Assembly (NCBI GenBank): GCA_036245525.1
Contig: BTPG01000002.1
Span: 161,596,093 to 161,660,092 of the forward strand
From: Semisulcospira habei
Lineage: Eukaryota; Mollusca; Gastropoda; Semisulcospiridae
DNA: 64,000 nucleotides
Direction of reading: 5' to 3'
In this document: piece by piece, positions 44,230-54,904 of the stretch
Position numbering within the stretch: the stretch's first letter is position 1
Layout of the letters: each line of letters starts with the position of its first letter
Translations under genes and position numbers: made by a program
The notes under the pieces: generated by a model
What the model was told of the DNA's origin: nothing
Seen by the model: the letters and a program-made list of their open reading frames with translations, nothing else
The model's database searches: none

Positions 44230-46286
44230 GTTGTAATCACCCCACCCGGGTCTGCCCTGGGGGACTTGGGTGGGGTTAACTACTTTTTAGTTCCCAGGGT
44301 CACCCTGGTCAGCCCCACAGGGTGGGTTTTCCTCTCTATTCTGGGGCATGTGTTTCTGTCTACCCTTTGTCCATTCACCTGTATTTGCCTTTTTAAAACT
44401 CTCCCTACTGTCTGCACTGCCTGTAGCTCTTGATATTGGATGTGTGTTGCTAAATGGTCTTAGCTTTATTTAGGCCCCATGTGTTAGGTTTATTTAATGT
44501 ATTGGACCGGCTGGCGACATACATTCAATGTTATGTTTAGGGGTTTTTTTTCACAAGCAGTGCAGGCACGTCCTGAGAAAGTCTTGTTGCTGTCGGGACG
44601 TTAAGCAATATATAATCAATCAATCAAAGCTGTTGTAATCCGTGTTCTCATTGGCTAGTGTTTCAGAACTGTATTCATGTTGCATCGGTGTACCAACACA
44701 ACCCTTTTACCGATGCGGGATTGTACTTCAGCCTGTGTTGCTTTTACCTGATGGATTGTAACTTACTATGGATTTTACCTGATGGATTTTACATTAAATA
44801 CATGAGCTGAACACGTTTCCTTGTGTTTTCCTAGCAAGCTGAAGGTATGCATATAAAGTATGCTAATGTGCACTTTTAACCTCGTACTCATTCACGCACA
44901 CATCTCTTACACACTTTCTCCTTGAGGGCCATGATCAATTTTGAGGCCATATTGGTTAACACGAAATACGTTTAACACGAAGTGATTTTCCATGTCCCCA
45001 GAAATTTGTGTTAAGCGGACTCCACTGTATCTCACACGGCTTAAGGGCTCATGACAATCTTTGAGACTCCAGAACTATTTGAAGGTATATTCTTACATTT
45101 TGATTAATGATTGCAAACAAACACAACTAGTACTCATTAGTGTTTTTTTAGCAGGGTTCATGCAGAGCTGTTTGGCCTCAAATCCTTATGATACTCTATT
45201 GACCCCTACATTGGTGAATGGCTTTGGCTGAATGAATATAAGAACGAAAGTCAAGCTGTTGTAATAAGAATAGATGCTCATGGTCTAGCTTTGCCTCTTT
45301 GGAGATCTGAAGCATCTTTCATGGGTGTCCGAAGATATGTAGACCTATGCCCATTGCAAACTTGAGTCAGCACAATTTTGAGTCAAAGGAAACTTCTCAT
45401 TCTCAATGAGACGCACAGATCCTCATGATCTGACTTATGCGGCAGGAGCTCATGCAAATCACCCAGGTTTTAAGGATACATGAGGATCTGTACTCAGTGG
45501 TGTGTGAGGTTCAAAGTAGACAAAGAAGTGCACAGAGAGAAATCATGCCTCTTTTGTTGCATCAGTTGTTTTGGTCGGAATCACCCCCTCGCCGACTGTG
45601 CAGACTCTGACCGGCTGGCTTTGTTTTACTTACACTGGCTAACGCAATTTATCTGTTTAACATTATTGGCCTATGGAGACATAGATCTTCATAACCACTG
45701 CGCGATTCAGAGGTATGCTTACGCAGTAATGTCGCCCACGTCATTATGAGCTGGCACATGAGGATCTGGGGAGAGTAGTTTTGTGCTCAGAATAACTGTG
45801 CTCACGACATACATTTCCCAAGGCATGGATTACAATGGGCCTGTTCGAACTGGAGAACGTCATGAGTCTTGTACAGTTTAAATAGGTGAAGATCTGTCTA
45901 TACCTCTTGCTGATATACACATGATCATGTCATATAAATCTACATGACCCCTCTAAAATTGAACACACTGAAGTACCATACAAATGTAAGAATACACCCT
46001 CAAGCACTTATGAAGTCTCAACTGAAAGATTGTGATACGCCCAAGTTAAGCCCTGCAAGAGATAATGTGGATCTATGCCAACTATCCACACAACTGGCTG
46101 GTTTGTGGCACGTTGAGTCATGAATAGGAAGCGAGATTTGATAAGCTTGATATAAAACAACACTAGATAGTCTTAACCATGTACAGTTTTTAACACACAA
46201 CAGTATACCTTGAGTACAGTTTAACATAGGACAGTGTAAACAGGGTACGGTGTCCTGAATACTATACTATAGTGACCACTTCAGCA

Positions 46287-46361
46287 ATGGTAAGACCTTT
46301 CTATGCATAATAATTTGGTTGATCCTGGGAAAGGTCATGGGTCACAAGACATGCAAAACAG
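46287..46361 (+). repeat. R1 fragment
   Basis: atggtaagacctttctatgc and aaggtcatgggtcacaaga continue the R1 copy interrupted at 41471. Confidence 0.7.
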
Positions 46362-46785
46362 GTGAAAACAAGATGAGGATTTCATCCCAAAGTCTACCGT
46401 ATTCTTTGGAGCTCATATGCGTTTTTCTTTTAGGAACATTCAAAGTCGTTCATATTTTTAAGGTTATCCTTCTGATCCATTTCCATCATCTCTAAGCCAA
46501 TCTGTGATCAACACATATGCCGGTGCACACAAATAAAGACAGAAAAGACAGACACACGAGCTTCCAGCCATTAGTACATTCTTTGGGTGTTAGCGATAGG
46601 AATTCTGAAGAATAATAGCACAGCAAAATGACGTCACTATAAGCTTGACGTCATGGCATCACTAGTCTCTGAGGCTGTGTACACAGTGACTCATTTGATG
46701 TTTCACGTCACTCATCTGACAGGCATGCAGCCTCTTCCATGGCTGACTGTTTTCTTCCACACAGCCTCTGCCAGGGCTGACTTGT

Positions 46786-47562
46786 TTGATGAGAGCATAT
46801 CTATCTACCTATCTATATCCCGTAGTCTTGCCGACCGTTGGGGCACCACTGATGACTTGGCAAACAGCTCCCTCCATTCCTCTCTGTTCTCTGTCATTCT
46901 TAGTGTATCGCCCAGCTTCAGTCCTGTCCACTCTGAGATATTGTCCTCCCATCTTTTCCTCTGTCTTCCTCTCCTTCATCCTCCTTGCACAGTGCCTTGC
47001 AGGATTGTTTTAGCAAGCCCTGCTGAACACGTGACATGCCCATACCACTTCAGTTTGCGTTTTTTTCACAATGGCTAATAGGTCTTCATAGGGCCCGAGG
47101 GCTTGCCTGATTCTGCTTCCCACTTCCTCGTTCGTGATGTGATCTCTGTATGAGATGCTAAGCAGCCTTCGAAAACATCTCATTTCAGTGGCTTTTATCC
47201 TCCTTTCAAGGTCTGCTGTGAGGGTCCAAGACTCGCAGGCATACAAGAACACTGAGATAAGTCAGATCTTGGAGCAGAGTGTGATGTTTCTGTGCTTCCA
47301 TATGGTCTTCAATCATGTCCAAGCTGTTGTTGTCTGCGCAATCCTGGACAGTATTTCTGGTTTTGATCCCTCATCTGTCACAATGGCTCCTAAGTATTTG
47401 AATTTATTAACGGTTTCCAGTTTTTGGCTTCCAATCATTACGTCAGTGCCAATGCCACTGGTGTTATTTGTCATCAGTTTGGTCTTCTCTGCACTGATTT
47501 CCATCCCATACGCAATGGCTGTACTGTCCAGCTTTTGCACCAGCTGAGCTAGCTCTTTCTCT
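46786..47562 (-). pseudogene. RTE-like LINE fragment, RT C-terminal part
   Basis: Minus-strand frames read MEISAEKTKLMTNN, KFKYLGAIVTDEGSKPEILS, then YACESWTLTADLERRIKATE and MRCFRRLLSISYRDHITNEE. This is the standard C-terminal block of an endonuclease-reverse transcriptase LINE. Frame changes between the parts make it a relic. The family differs from LINE-A, LINE-B and LINE-C. Confidence 0.8.
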
Positions 47563-48232
47563 TAGAGTATATACTGGATCTAGAACTTGTAAAAATTAAT
47601 TAATTATTATTTTTAAAAAGTTGAAGAGGTACTGACATCGCAGGATTACGAACTCATTCAATGTCTATTTCAAAGCTAGCTATCCAAAATTCCAAGTGAA
47701 TAGAATGAAAATTACGGACTCAGATGTGAGTCAACCAACTTTCTATAAACTGTCTCCCTAAATCAAACTGTCTCGGAGAGAGAGAGAGAGAGAGCTTTTC
47801 TTTGTGTCAATTCATGTATAACATGTCTGGTGCTTTGCGTCAGTTCAGCAACAATGTATAACAACAGCAACAATGTATAATGTGGCTGGAGCTTTTACAT
47901 GGCTGTTACTGCCTGAAGTCGAGAATTCTTCGTTTTGACATTTTTTTCTGCGATGAATTATTTTTGACAAAAACATTGAATAGATACAAAGCTGGTTAAC
48001 AAACTCATCCAATATCTTTTTCGAAGCTAGCTGTATTCAAAATTTTAAATAAATATAACACAAATTAGGACTCAAATGTGGGTCAACCGACTTTGTATAA
48101 ATGGCAATTTTTGTTTTTTAATGAGTAATCTTATCTAAAAAAGCCGAAAAGCACTCTGAGATAAATCTTGAAGGAAGCATTTCCTAAATTTTCAGACCTG
48201 TACATATACAGACACAGGATAAACTCGTGTCT

Positions 48233-48237
<5 letters not shown>

Positions 48238-48280
<43 letters not shown>
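48238..48280. repeat. (CA)n microsatellite
   Basis: A pure CA run of about 21 units within R3. Confidence 0.95.
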
Positions 48281-48281
<1 letters not shown>

Positions 48282-48465
48282 GCATTTCCTGCCAAATGTA
48301 CGTTCAGCAGTGTGGTTCGGCGTGGCTAGGCATGACATAATTTTTATCGTGTTACTTCACTGTCAGAGTCTGATGTCTGCCCGCCTATGTTCATCATTTG
48401 CATGCTACGGAACGTGCTCTGACCAGCCCCATCTCAAAGTCTCTTGTATTTTCAATACGATAGAC

Positions 48466-48569
48466 AAATATAGCCATATTTTGACAAAAGATGTTTTTTT
48501 CTCATCACAACTTCAGACCTGAACTTGGTACAGAGATAGCTGATGGTAAGATTATCTATGCATACTAAT
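48466..48569 (+). repeat. R1 fragment
   Basis: atagccatattttgacaaaa and gagatagctgatggtaaga, interrupted by the transposon at 48570 and resuming at 50146. Confidence 0.75.
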
Positions 48570-48818
48570 GAGCGCTTTTGGCGTTCCCCAGCTGTCGCAG
48601 GACCGATAACTCTCCGATAGGTGGCGTTCCACCAAGAGGCCTAAAGTCACCATCTTGTTTTAACTTCTATATTATTACTAGTACTACTACAGTCGAGTTT
48701 ACTTATTATAATTTCACTATCATCGCAAAGAACCGCCTTGTTTCTAACGATGGCTAGTGCGTATGGAAGTATGTCTCTCAATGCGTTGGTTTCTTTCTTT
48801 TTCTTTTTCTTTTTTCTT

Positions 48819-48860
<42 letters not shown>

Positions 48861-49486
48861 GGGGGGGGGGGGGGGGAGATGCAATATATTACTAAACTAG
48901 AGATCAACAAGAATATTCCGGTTCGTCAGTGATTTACATGTATCGGCAGATCTATCGTTTTTTCTTCACTTAGTTTTAATGCTTTGGGCGGCGGGTAGTT
49001 CTTTTCCTCGAAAACCAACGAAAACTCCCAAAAAGTAAAAGAAAAAAACAACAACAAACAACCAAAATTTTCCTCGAAAAATCAACGAAAAAAACACAAA
49101 CACTAACGAAATCCAACTAAAATCCCCGAAGAGACAAAAACAACCGAAATCGTCTTTTTCTCGTGGGGTGTTTCGTTAGTTTTTGTTGCTTTCCGGGGTG
49201 TTTTCGAGGAAAAGAAGTACCGTGGGCGATTGACCGCATGCATTTTGCTTAATTATGTATTTTCCATCACATATAATATACTGTAGCGGACACAAGCTGC
49301 AGTACTATATAACTTGTGAGCAGAGACTGCATTTGAAGTAAATGATGAAAGCCCTTAATCAAATTACAATTAGTCAGCCTGCAATTAGTACTAATATTTT
49401 AATAGCACTGGTTTTGGATTATATTATAATTTGATGTAATAATAATAATTTAATATTATTAATATTATAATAATTTAACCCAAGAA

Positions 49487-49580
49487 ATAAATCTTTCTCA
49501 AAACGTTGTCCATAATTGTAAAATATATTATTAATATATTTTACAATTATCGACATTGTTTTGAGAAAGATTTTTTTTGT
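49487..49580. repeat. Hairpin inside the THAP-bearing transposon
   Basis: aatctttctcaaaac and attgtaaaatatattatta pair with their complements around ttaata, giving nearly 45-bp arms with few mismatches. Confidence 0.85.
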
Positions 49581-49886
49581 GGTTAAATTATAGTAATCAC
49601 TAATGGTTATGCCACCGTGCAAGTCCATTGAGTCCAACTCCTGCCCCCTCTGTGTTTAGTTTATATTAATTCAGCCATGCTTAATATTGATGTGCTTTTT
49701 TTTGTTTTCAGATTTGTTTTCAGCACAAATGTGTTCTCCTAAACTGTTATTAATAAATTTAATAAGGGTATTAAAACGATCTTTATTATAAATTCATTCA
49801 AAAGTCTAAACCTATGAACACTGACACCTTCTCAAACAGACACTAATGAGACACAGCAGCACACAACAGATGATACACAACAAGCA

Positions 49887-50000
49887 CAAACTATCGGAGC
49901 CTCGAACAGCAATTATCCATCTTTTTCGCAGCGCTTGATCTTTAGAAAAAGCAAAACCACCTACATTGCTGCACTGAAAAACGCAGCATTTGTTCACCAT
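49887..50000 (-). pseudogene. THAP domain fragment
   Basis: The minus strand reads MVNKCCVFQCSN then GGFAFSKDQALRKRWIIAV, with the start, paired cysteines, F.F and R..W of THAP zinc fingers. The downstream C-x2-H of the finger is not in frame. THAP domains bind DNA in P-like and ISL2EU transposases. Here it is a remnant of a deleted transposase. Confidence 0.7.
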
Positions 50001-50145
50001 TGCCACGATTGTGCAAAGCAGTTTCTTAGATATGCAGACTGGTAACTTGGTATGGATAACGAGAAACAGAAAGTAGCGGATATCCTCTTGGTGGAACGCC
50101 ACCTATCAAAAATTCAAGGGAGATAATTATTGAAAATAACCGCTC

Positions 50146-50585
50146 ATTTGGATGACCCCTTGGAAAAGTCAAGGGTCACAAGAGGTCTGCAAATGTGTGT
50201 AAATGCCAATTTTTGATAGAATTGTAGTTTTTATCAACATTTTTGCAAACTTTTCAATCAAATTTGGCTCAAAGGTAGCTGATGATAATTCCTTCCGATG
50301 CATACTAATTTAGTTTACCCATCACAGACGTCAAGGGTCATGGGATGATCCAAAAATAGGTTTTAAAAAAGCAATATTTTGACCAAAAAAAATGTTTTTT
50401 CTTAAATACATTTTCAAAGATACCTGATGATAAGACCTATCTATGCATACTAATTTAGATGACCCCACTGAAAGGTCAAGGTCACAAGAGGTCAGTAAAT
50501 GTGTGAAAAATGCTTACACTTTGAGGAAACATGGATTTTGCTGGTGCTGAAGCCAGCTCTTTACTTGCTGTCATATGTAATTGTA
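50146..50585 (+). repeat. R1 repeat
   Basis: atttggatgaccccttggaa to catggattttgctggtgctg, sense to HYDIN. Confidence 0.75.
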
Positions 50586-50704
50586 AGTAATTGTGTGCAC
50601 ATGTGAGAAAATGTAATATAATGTGGTAAGTAATTGTGAGTACATGTAAGAAAATGATTTTCTGTGAAGAATATCAACTTGTTTTTCTTGATTGCTGACA
50701 TTGT

Positions 50705-50978
50705 AGTGATGTCCATCACAGTGCTTCAAAAGACGTTTTTAAATCTGCGCTAAAAACACACCTTTTCCAACTCCATTATCCCACTGATTAATCATTGACT
50801 GCTGAGGATTCTGTTGTAGTTTTGCTGTGGTGCCTGGAAAGTGTGTGTGTGTGTGTGTGCGTGTAATATTGTGTACAGTTTTTGTAATTGTATTTTTGAA
50901 ATGTGTAAGGCGCCTAGAGCTCTACCAGAGGTTAGGCGCCATAGAAATCATCATTATTATTATTATTATTATTATTGC
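50705..50978 (+). mobile_element. LINE 3' end with (ATT)n tail, adjoining exon G
   Basis: A short frame reads FKSALKTHLFQL; a 3' UTR with gtaaggcgcctagagctcta then an (ATT)n tail follows. This is an L2-like LINE 3' end like that at 14880. Its tail ends six bases before the exon G acceptor AG. Confidence 0.78.
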
Positions 50979-50984
50979 ATGCAG

Positions 50985-51167
50985 ACTGAATGTGTTCCGC
51001 TGGATCATCCCAGCCTATGGGGAGACCAGTCTGCGCCTGCGTTTCCAGTCAGATGAGCTGGGTCAATTTGACCAGACACTCAACTTTGAGATCGTAGGCA
51101 CTAGGCGACGCTACCAGCTCTTCTGTCGCGGCATCTGCGCCTTCCCCACCATCAGCAAAGAACCCAG
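50985..51167 (+). CDS. HYDIN: HYDIN exon G
   Basis: Acceptor attgcatgcag ends at 50984 and donor gtttgt begins at 51168. It completes the Lys codon from exon F and encodes LNVFRWIIPAYGETSLRLRF, then ELGQFDQTLNFEIVGTRRRY and CRGICAFPTISKEP. This is an ASH/MSP-type immunoglobulin-like domain of HYDIN: W..PA.GE..LR..F....G.FDQ...FE..G..R.Y.L.C.G.C..P.IS..P. Strongly conserved across ciliated animals. Confidence 0.94.
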
Positions 51168-51489
51168 GTTTGTAGTCCCTGTTAACTTGCAGCAGTCAGT
51201 AGATTCACTTGCCTACCATCACCAAAGAAGTCAGGTTTGTAGTCCCAGTCTACATGTACTTCATTAGATAAACAATAACCTAGACTGCTGAACATGACCA
51301 AACTGCAAGAGGTATAGAGACTGCTGCCTTGCAAGCATCTCAATACATAGTTATTCATGTGCAGGGTCTCATGAGGATCAGTGTCACTTGCTGGACAAAT
51401 CTATATCGGTGTAACTAAACTGTAAAAGTACAGAAAATTTAATACATTATTTCATGGTCAGTGGTTTTTGTGTATTAATCCGTTGGCTG

Positions 51490-52495
51490 TGGGTAGTGCT
51501 CTTTGGCTCACGTGAGTCTAAGTTCTGGGCCAGTGGTCGTCCCGTCTGTTGTCTGTCCGCTGCCGTCAGTGGTAAACTTTAACGTTGGCATTTTATCAGA
51601 GTCTATTCAAGCCACAGTCTTTAAACTTGGCCCAAGGATACTTTGTGGCAAGACCTTTCTAATCATACTAATTTGAGTGACCTCTCACAAAGATCAAGGT
51701 CACAGGGGATTAGGAAATAGGTCAAAAGTAACTATATTTTTACATAATTTATTTTTTCTCAAATACTTTTAACAACTTAAGACCCAAACTTGGTACAAAG
51801 ATACCTGATGGCATACTATGCATACTAATTTGGTTGATCCCTCGGAAAGGTCGAGGGTCACAAGAGCTCAGAAAATAGGTAAAAAATAGCCACATAAAAG
51901 ATGTTTTTTCTCAAATGCTATTCACAACTTCAAACTCAAACTTGCTACAGATATACCTGATGGTAAGACCTATCTTTGCATACTAATTTGGATGGCCCCT
52001 CAGAAGGTCAAGGGTCACAAAGCTCAGAAAATAGGTAAAAAATAGCCATTTTTTGACAAAAGATGTATTTTCTCAAGTACTTTTCACAACTTCAAACTCA
52101 AACTTGCTACAGAGATACCTGATGGTAAGACCTATCTATGCATACTAATTTGGATGACCCTCGGAAAGGTCAAGGGTCACAAGAGGTCAGTAAATGTGTG
52201 TAAATGGCAATTTTTGATAGAATTGTAGTTATTATCAACAGTTTTGCAAACTTTTCAATCAAATTTGGCACAAAGGTAGCTGATGATGATAAGACTTTCC
52301 TATGTATACTAATTTAGTCGACTCATCGCAAAGGTCAAGGGTCACAAAGGTTTGACAGATGTGTGAAAACTGATTAAATTTTGGGAAAACCTGGATTTTC
52401 TGTGAAGCCATCCCTAATTTACTTATTGTCACAAAGGTCAGACACATGAGCCATATCAGTCATACACATGAGCCATAAGGGCTTTGCCTTTGTTG
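51490..52495 (+). repeat. R1 repeat, nearly complete copy
   Basis: It runs from ggctcacgtgagtctaagtt to gagccataagggctttgcct and is the best continuous example of R1, about 1 kb. It ends 86 bp before exon H. Confidence 0.85.
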
Positions 52496-52580
52496 TTGTA
52501 ATGATGCCTGCAAAAATGATCATGACAAAAAGCATTACTGACAGATAAAAGGTTAAATGTGTTTTCAATTTATTTCCCAG

Positions 52581-52700
52581 GATTGTGTTCACTTCACGCA
52601 AGAAGAATAAAAAGCTGGATGAAATTGTGCACAAGAAGTACATCCTCATGATGGAAATGTTCGAGTTTGGACCACTCCTGGTGGGCAAGAGCAGAGAAAG
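52581..52700 (+). CDS. HYDIN: HYDIN exon H
   Basis: Acceptor tatttcccag ends at 52580 and donor gtacag begins at 52701. It completes the Arg codon from exon G and encodes IVFTSRKKNKKLDEIVHKKY, then ILMMEMFEFGPLLVGKSRE. The 'FEFGPLLVGKSRE.Y' segment is the start of the next ASH domain of HYDIN. An 80-bp tandem duplication copies the end of this exon into the intron. Confidence 0.93.
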
Positions 52701-52742
52701 GTACAGTAGTTGGTCATGTGTTTACAGTGTGCAAATGTCATA

Positions 52743-52822
52743 GAGTTTGGACCACTCTTGATGGACTAGGGCAGAGAACGGAACGGTACTCGGTCGAGGG
52801 TTCAGGTTTACAGGGCTCATGT
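52743..52822 (+). repeat. Decayed tandem copy of the 3' part of exon H
   Basis: gagtttggaccactcttgat matches gagtttggaccactcctggt at 52663, offset 80 bp. The copy has an in-frame TAG and its donor has diverged to ggaacg. Confidence 0.8.
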
Positions 52823-53364
52823 TTTATGGTTTATAGTAATAATTCGTAAGAGCAAATACACAATATTGATAGGAAACAGGAAATAATATATGATTTTGAT
52901 TGTTTCAGGTGTCATTGATAAAATGTTTTTCTACCTGTGGACAGTTACAGGTAGCTAAAGCTGATTGTGGTATGACTTTACTTGCTATGAGTAATGATCA
53001 GTACATGCCCAAGATGTACCTGTTGCATTCTGTATGTCAATATGTACTGTGTGTAGCTATGTTAATCAACACATCAGCTTTCTTATTAGCCTCTAGGTGC
53101 CAAGCTATTCTGGCATCACTCTTGAACTATCATGGACATTTAGTCTGCCTAACTGGTATGTAGTCTTAAGGTGACGAGTCCCAAATTGTGTATTCAGTCT
53201 TAGAGTTCGGTATGTTAACGTATTACAGTTAGACCTGCCTTTGCGACCCCCTATATATACTGGCCACCTGCTCATAGTGACCAGTACAATTTACTCCTGT
53301 TACGACCCTTTATACATTGGCCACCTGTTGTTTTTTTTTCACTCCTGACCACTACTTTAAGGTA

Positions 53365-53976
53365 GTTCTTAATTGGACAAACATTTGTTTCCCAACTTTG
53401 ACGATCTAGAGTTTGCGATCTCGGGCGAAGCAGGTTGGTTCTTAATTGAATGATCCAAAGATATGGTGAACTAGTTCGAAGTAGTTCGCGAACCTCGGCA
53501 AACCATAGTTCGCTGTTGGAAAAAATATCGCATGACATGTTGAGCAATCCAAGGCGATCCTTTTTTCTGATTGGTCAAAACTTTTACCCTCTTCTGCATT
53601 GGACATAAGAAAATAGTCACTGATCCAACAACCATGGCAGACGGCGATATTTCACTTTCGTGCGAAGAACAAGACCTATTTTATTGATTTGTGGGAGGTG
53701 CAACGCTGTTTGTGGGATCCCTCCTGCAAGGGGTACAAAAACAAAAATCTTCCAAATCACGAAGCAGCATTGCGGCAGCCATTTTGAACACCTTCACAGA
53801 CCTACTTCCGCCGAACCAAGCACTTCAGTTAAAAAAGAGAACCATATCGAACCTAGTTTACTCAAGTTCACCTAGGTTTGTTCAGGTACGTTCAACCTCG
53901 TTTAAGAAACAAACCAAAAGATCGCTGATCTTCTCAGATCTAGGTTTGCCGATCAATGGTTCGTCCAATTAAGAAC
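53365..53976. mobile_element. Transposon with perfect 14-bp TIRs and a MADF remnant
   Basis: GTTCTTAATTGGAC and GTCCAATTAAGAAC form perfect inverted ends, 612 bp apart. The interior has a MADF-like reading frame, which suggests a PIF/Harbinger relative. Duplication length is not clear. Confidence 0.65.
53664..53786 (+). pseudogene. MADF (Myb/SANT-like) domain fragment
   Basis: Read from AAG AAC AAG: KTYFIDLWEVQRCLWDPSCK then GYKNKNLPNHEAALRQPF and a stop. The pattern 'IDLWE...CLWDP....YKN' is the N-terminal part of MADF domains, the DNA-binding partner protein of Harbinger transposons. It is truncated. Confidence 0.65.
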
Positions 53977-54690
53977 AGACTTTACCCTCTGTGTAGCGGC
54001 GGCTTTGAGTCCAAACACCCACTCAGTCAGCCATGAAAGTGTTCACCTGGGGTCCTGCTGTGATTTTTTAATCAGTCATGTCTGCTCACTCAGGCAGGAA
54101 AGCTCTCTTTTGTTCACCATCTCGAGCAGTTATGTCTCTCATGGTGCATCTAATGGTGCATAAACCATTTTTGTTCAAGGTGAATTTGTTTTCACTCTGT
54201 TTTTTGTAAGGCTGACTGAAAAATACTGGTAGCTTTGAGAATACAATCTGTGAAAACTGTACATTATTTGAATTTTATTGGTCTGTGGTTTCGACAGTAG
54301 TACAGTGGTTGCAGTATGTTGCGTTTGTTACTGTGTTCAGTTTGTTACATGATAGTCATGTATTAAAAACAGTCCTAAAAGGAAAGTGCTTATGTTGAAC
54401 CACATGACTGAAGTGTTAAAACTTGGCGAACAAGGGTACATCAGACACATCGTTCAAACACACTCACAGGCACATACCCAAACACATCAAATGGATATAA
54501 CCTGATTTTAAGCCATCAGAAGAGATCAGAGTTTGTTCCCCATGTTCTTTATAATATAGCAGCTGTTGTGTATAATGGCCACTTTTTCTCAGTCTCATGG
54601 CTGGTCGTTATAGACAGGTTTGACTGTACACATATGCATCTGCATTGTTTTTCAATCTTATCATGAATGTTGCTGCACTATGGTGTTCAG

Positions 54691-54877
54691 GTACAAGGAA
54701 GGCAAGTACCCAGAGAACATGGAGGTGTTTAACATCATGAACACATCCCCACTGGAGGCTGACATCAGCTTTTGCTTCCTGACCGACAGTAAAGGCGAGA
54801 CCTTCTTGCTGGAGCCACCAAACGCTATCCTCAAGCCCAATGAGTCCACCACCATCACTGTCTGGGCCTATCCTAAA
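54691..54877 (+). CDS. HYDIN: HYDIN exon I
   Basis: Acceptor tggtgttcag ends at 54690 and donor gtcagt begins at 54878. It completes the Arg codon from exon H and encodes YKEGKYPENMEVFNIMNTSP, then LEADISFCFLTDSKGETFLL and LKPNESTTITVWAYPK, ending on a codon boundary. This is the core of an ASH domain (N.S....I.F.F..D....TFLL.P....L.P.E...I.V.A.P). Strong HYDIN match. Confidence 0.95.
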
Positions 54878-54904
54878 GTCAGTTTGCACAATATAACCCA
54901 TTTA

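Larger units (their letters stand above)
42002..44628 (+). mobile_element. SINE-X copy 4, split by LINE-A copy 3
   Basis: The 12-bp duplication gctgttgtaatc lies at 41990-42001 and 44629-44640. The first 58 bp of the SINE precede the LINE and are repeated after it, because they are part of the LINE's long target duplication. Confidence 0.9.
41674..45027. mobile_element. pogo/Tigger-like MITE, itself interrupted
   Basis: The ends CAGTGGAGTCC...AACACGAA and TTAAGCGGACTCCACTG are flanked by TA. Subterminal ttaacacgaaa motifs repeat at both ends. A TA duplication with CAGT ends fits the Tc1/mariner-pogo group. Without its insertions it is about 0.7 kb and non-coding. Confidence 0.82.
41472..46286. 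mobile_element. Outer DNA element with ~130-bp inverted ends, hosting nested insertions
   Basis: tgctgaagtggtcactata at 41472 is inverted at the right end (tatagtgaccacttcagca, ending 46286). Complementarity continues inward for about 130 bp (aggacactgtaccc, tacactgtc, then ttaaactgt). It lies within R1, whose sequence resumes at ggtaagacctttctatgcat. Unique 45030-46150 has no coding region I can support. Confidence 0.75.
46362..48465 (+). repeat. R3 complex repeat, copy B
   Basis: Same blocks and order as 11972-14878: gatgaggatttcatcccaaa, ggtgcacacaaataaagac, tgacgtcatggcatcactag, aaaattacggactc, the (CA)n run and atagacaaata. It is interrupted by an antisense LINE fragment at 46786-47562. 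Confidence 0.65.
48570..50145. mobile_element. ISL2EU-like DNA transposon with THAP remnant
   Basis: The ends GAGCGCTTTT and AACCGCTC lie inside R1 with a 2-bp AT duplication. Subterminal 24-bp inverted repeats include GGTGGCGTTCCACCAAGAGG and its complement. A THAP-domain remnant lies near the right end. ISL2EU transposons are known for AT duplications and a THAP-containing protein; the assignment is inference from those two traits. The interior includes a T/G homopolymer tract at 48811-48877. Confidence 0.6.
53226..54626. mobile_element. pogo-like MITE with TA duplication
   Basis: The ends CAGTTAGACCTGCCTTTGCG and GTCGTTATAGACAGGTTTGA-CTG are flanked by TA. It is interrupted by a second transposon at 53365-53976. 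No transposase frame. Confidence 0.78.

Noticed and set aside
45480..45749. 89-codon frame rich in Cys and His
   Set aside because: No recognisable domain, no splice context, and it lies in non-coding interior of a DNA element.
46653..47078. 141-codon plus-strand frame
   Set aside because: It is antisense to a clear LINE RT C-terminal block on the minus strand and has no domain of its own.
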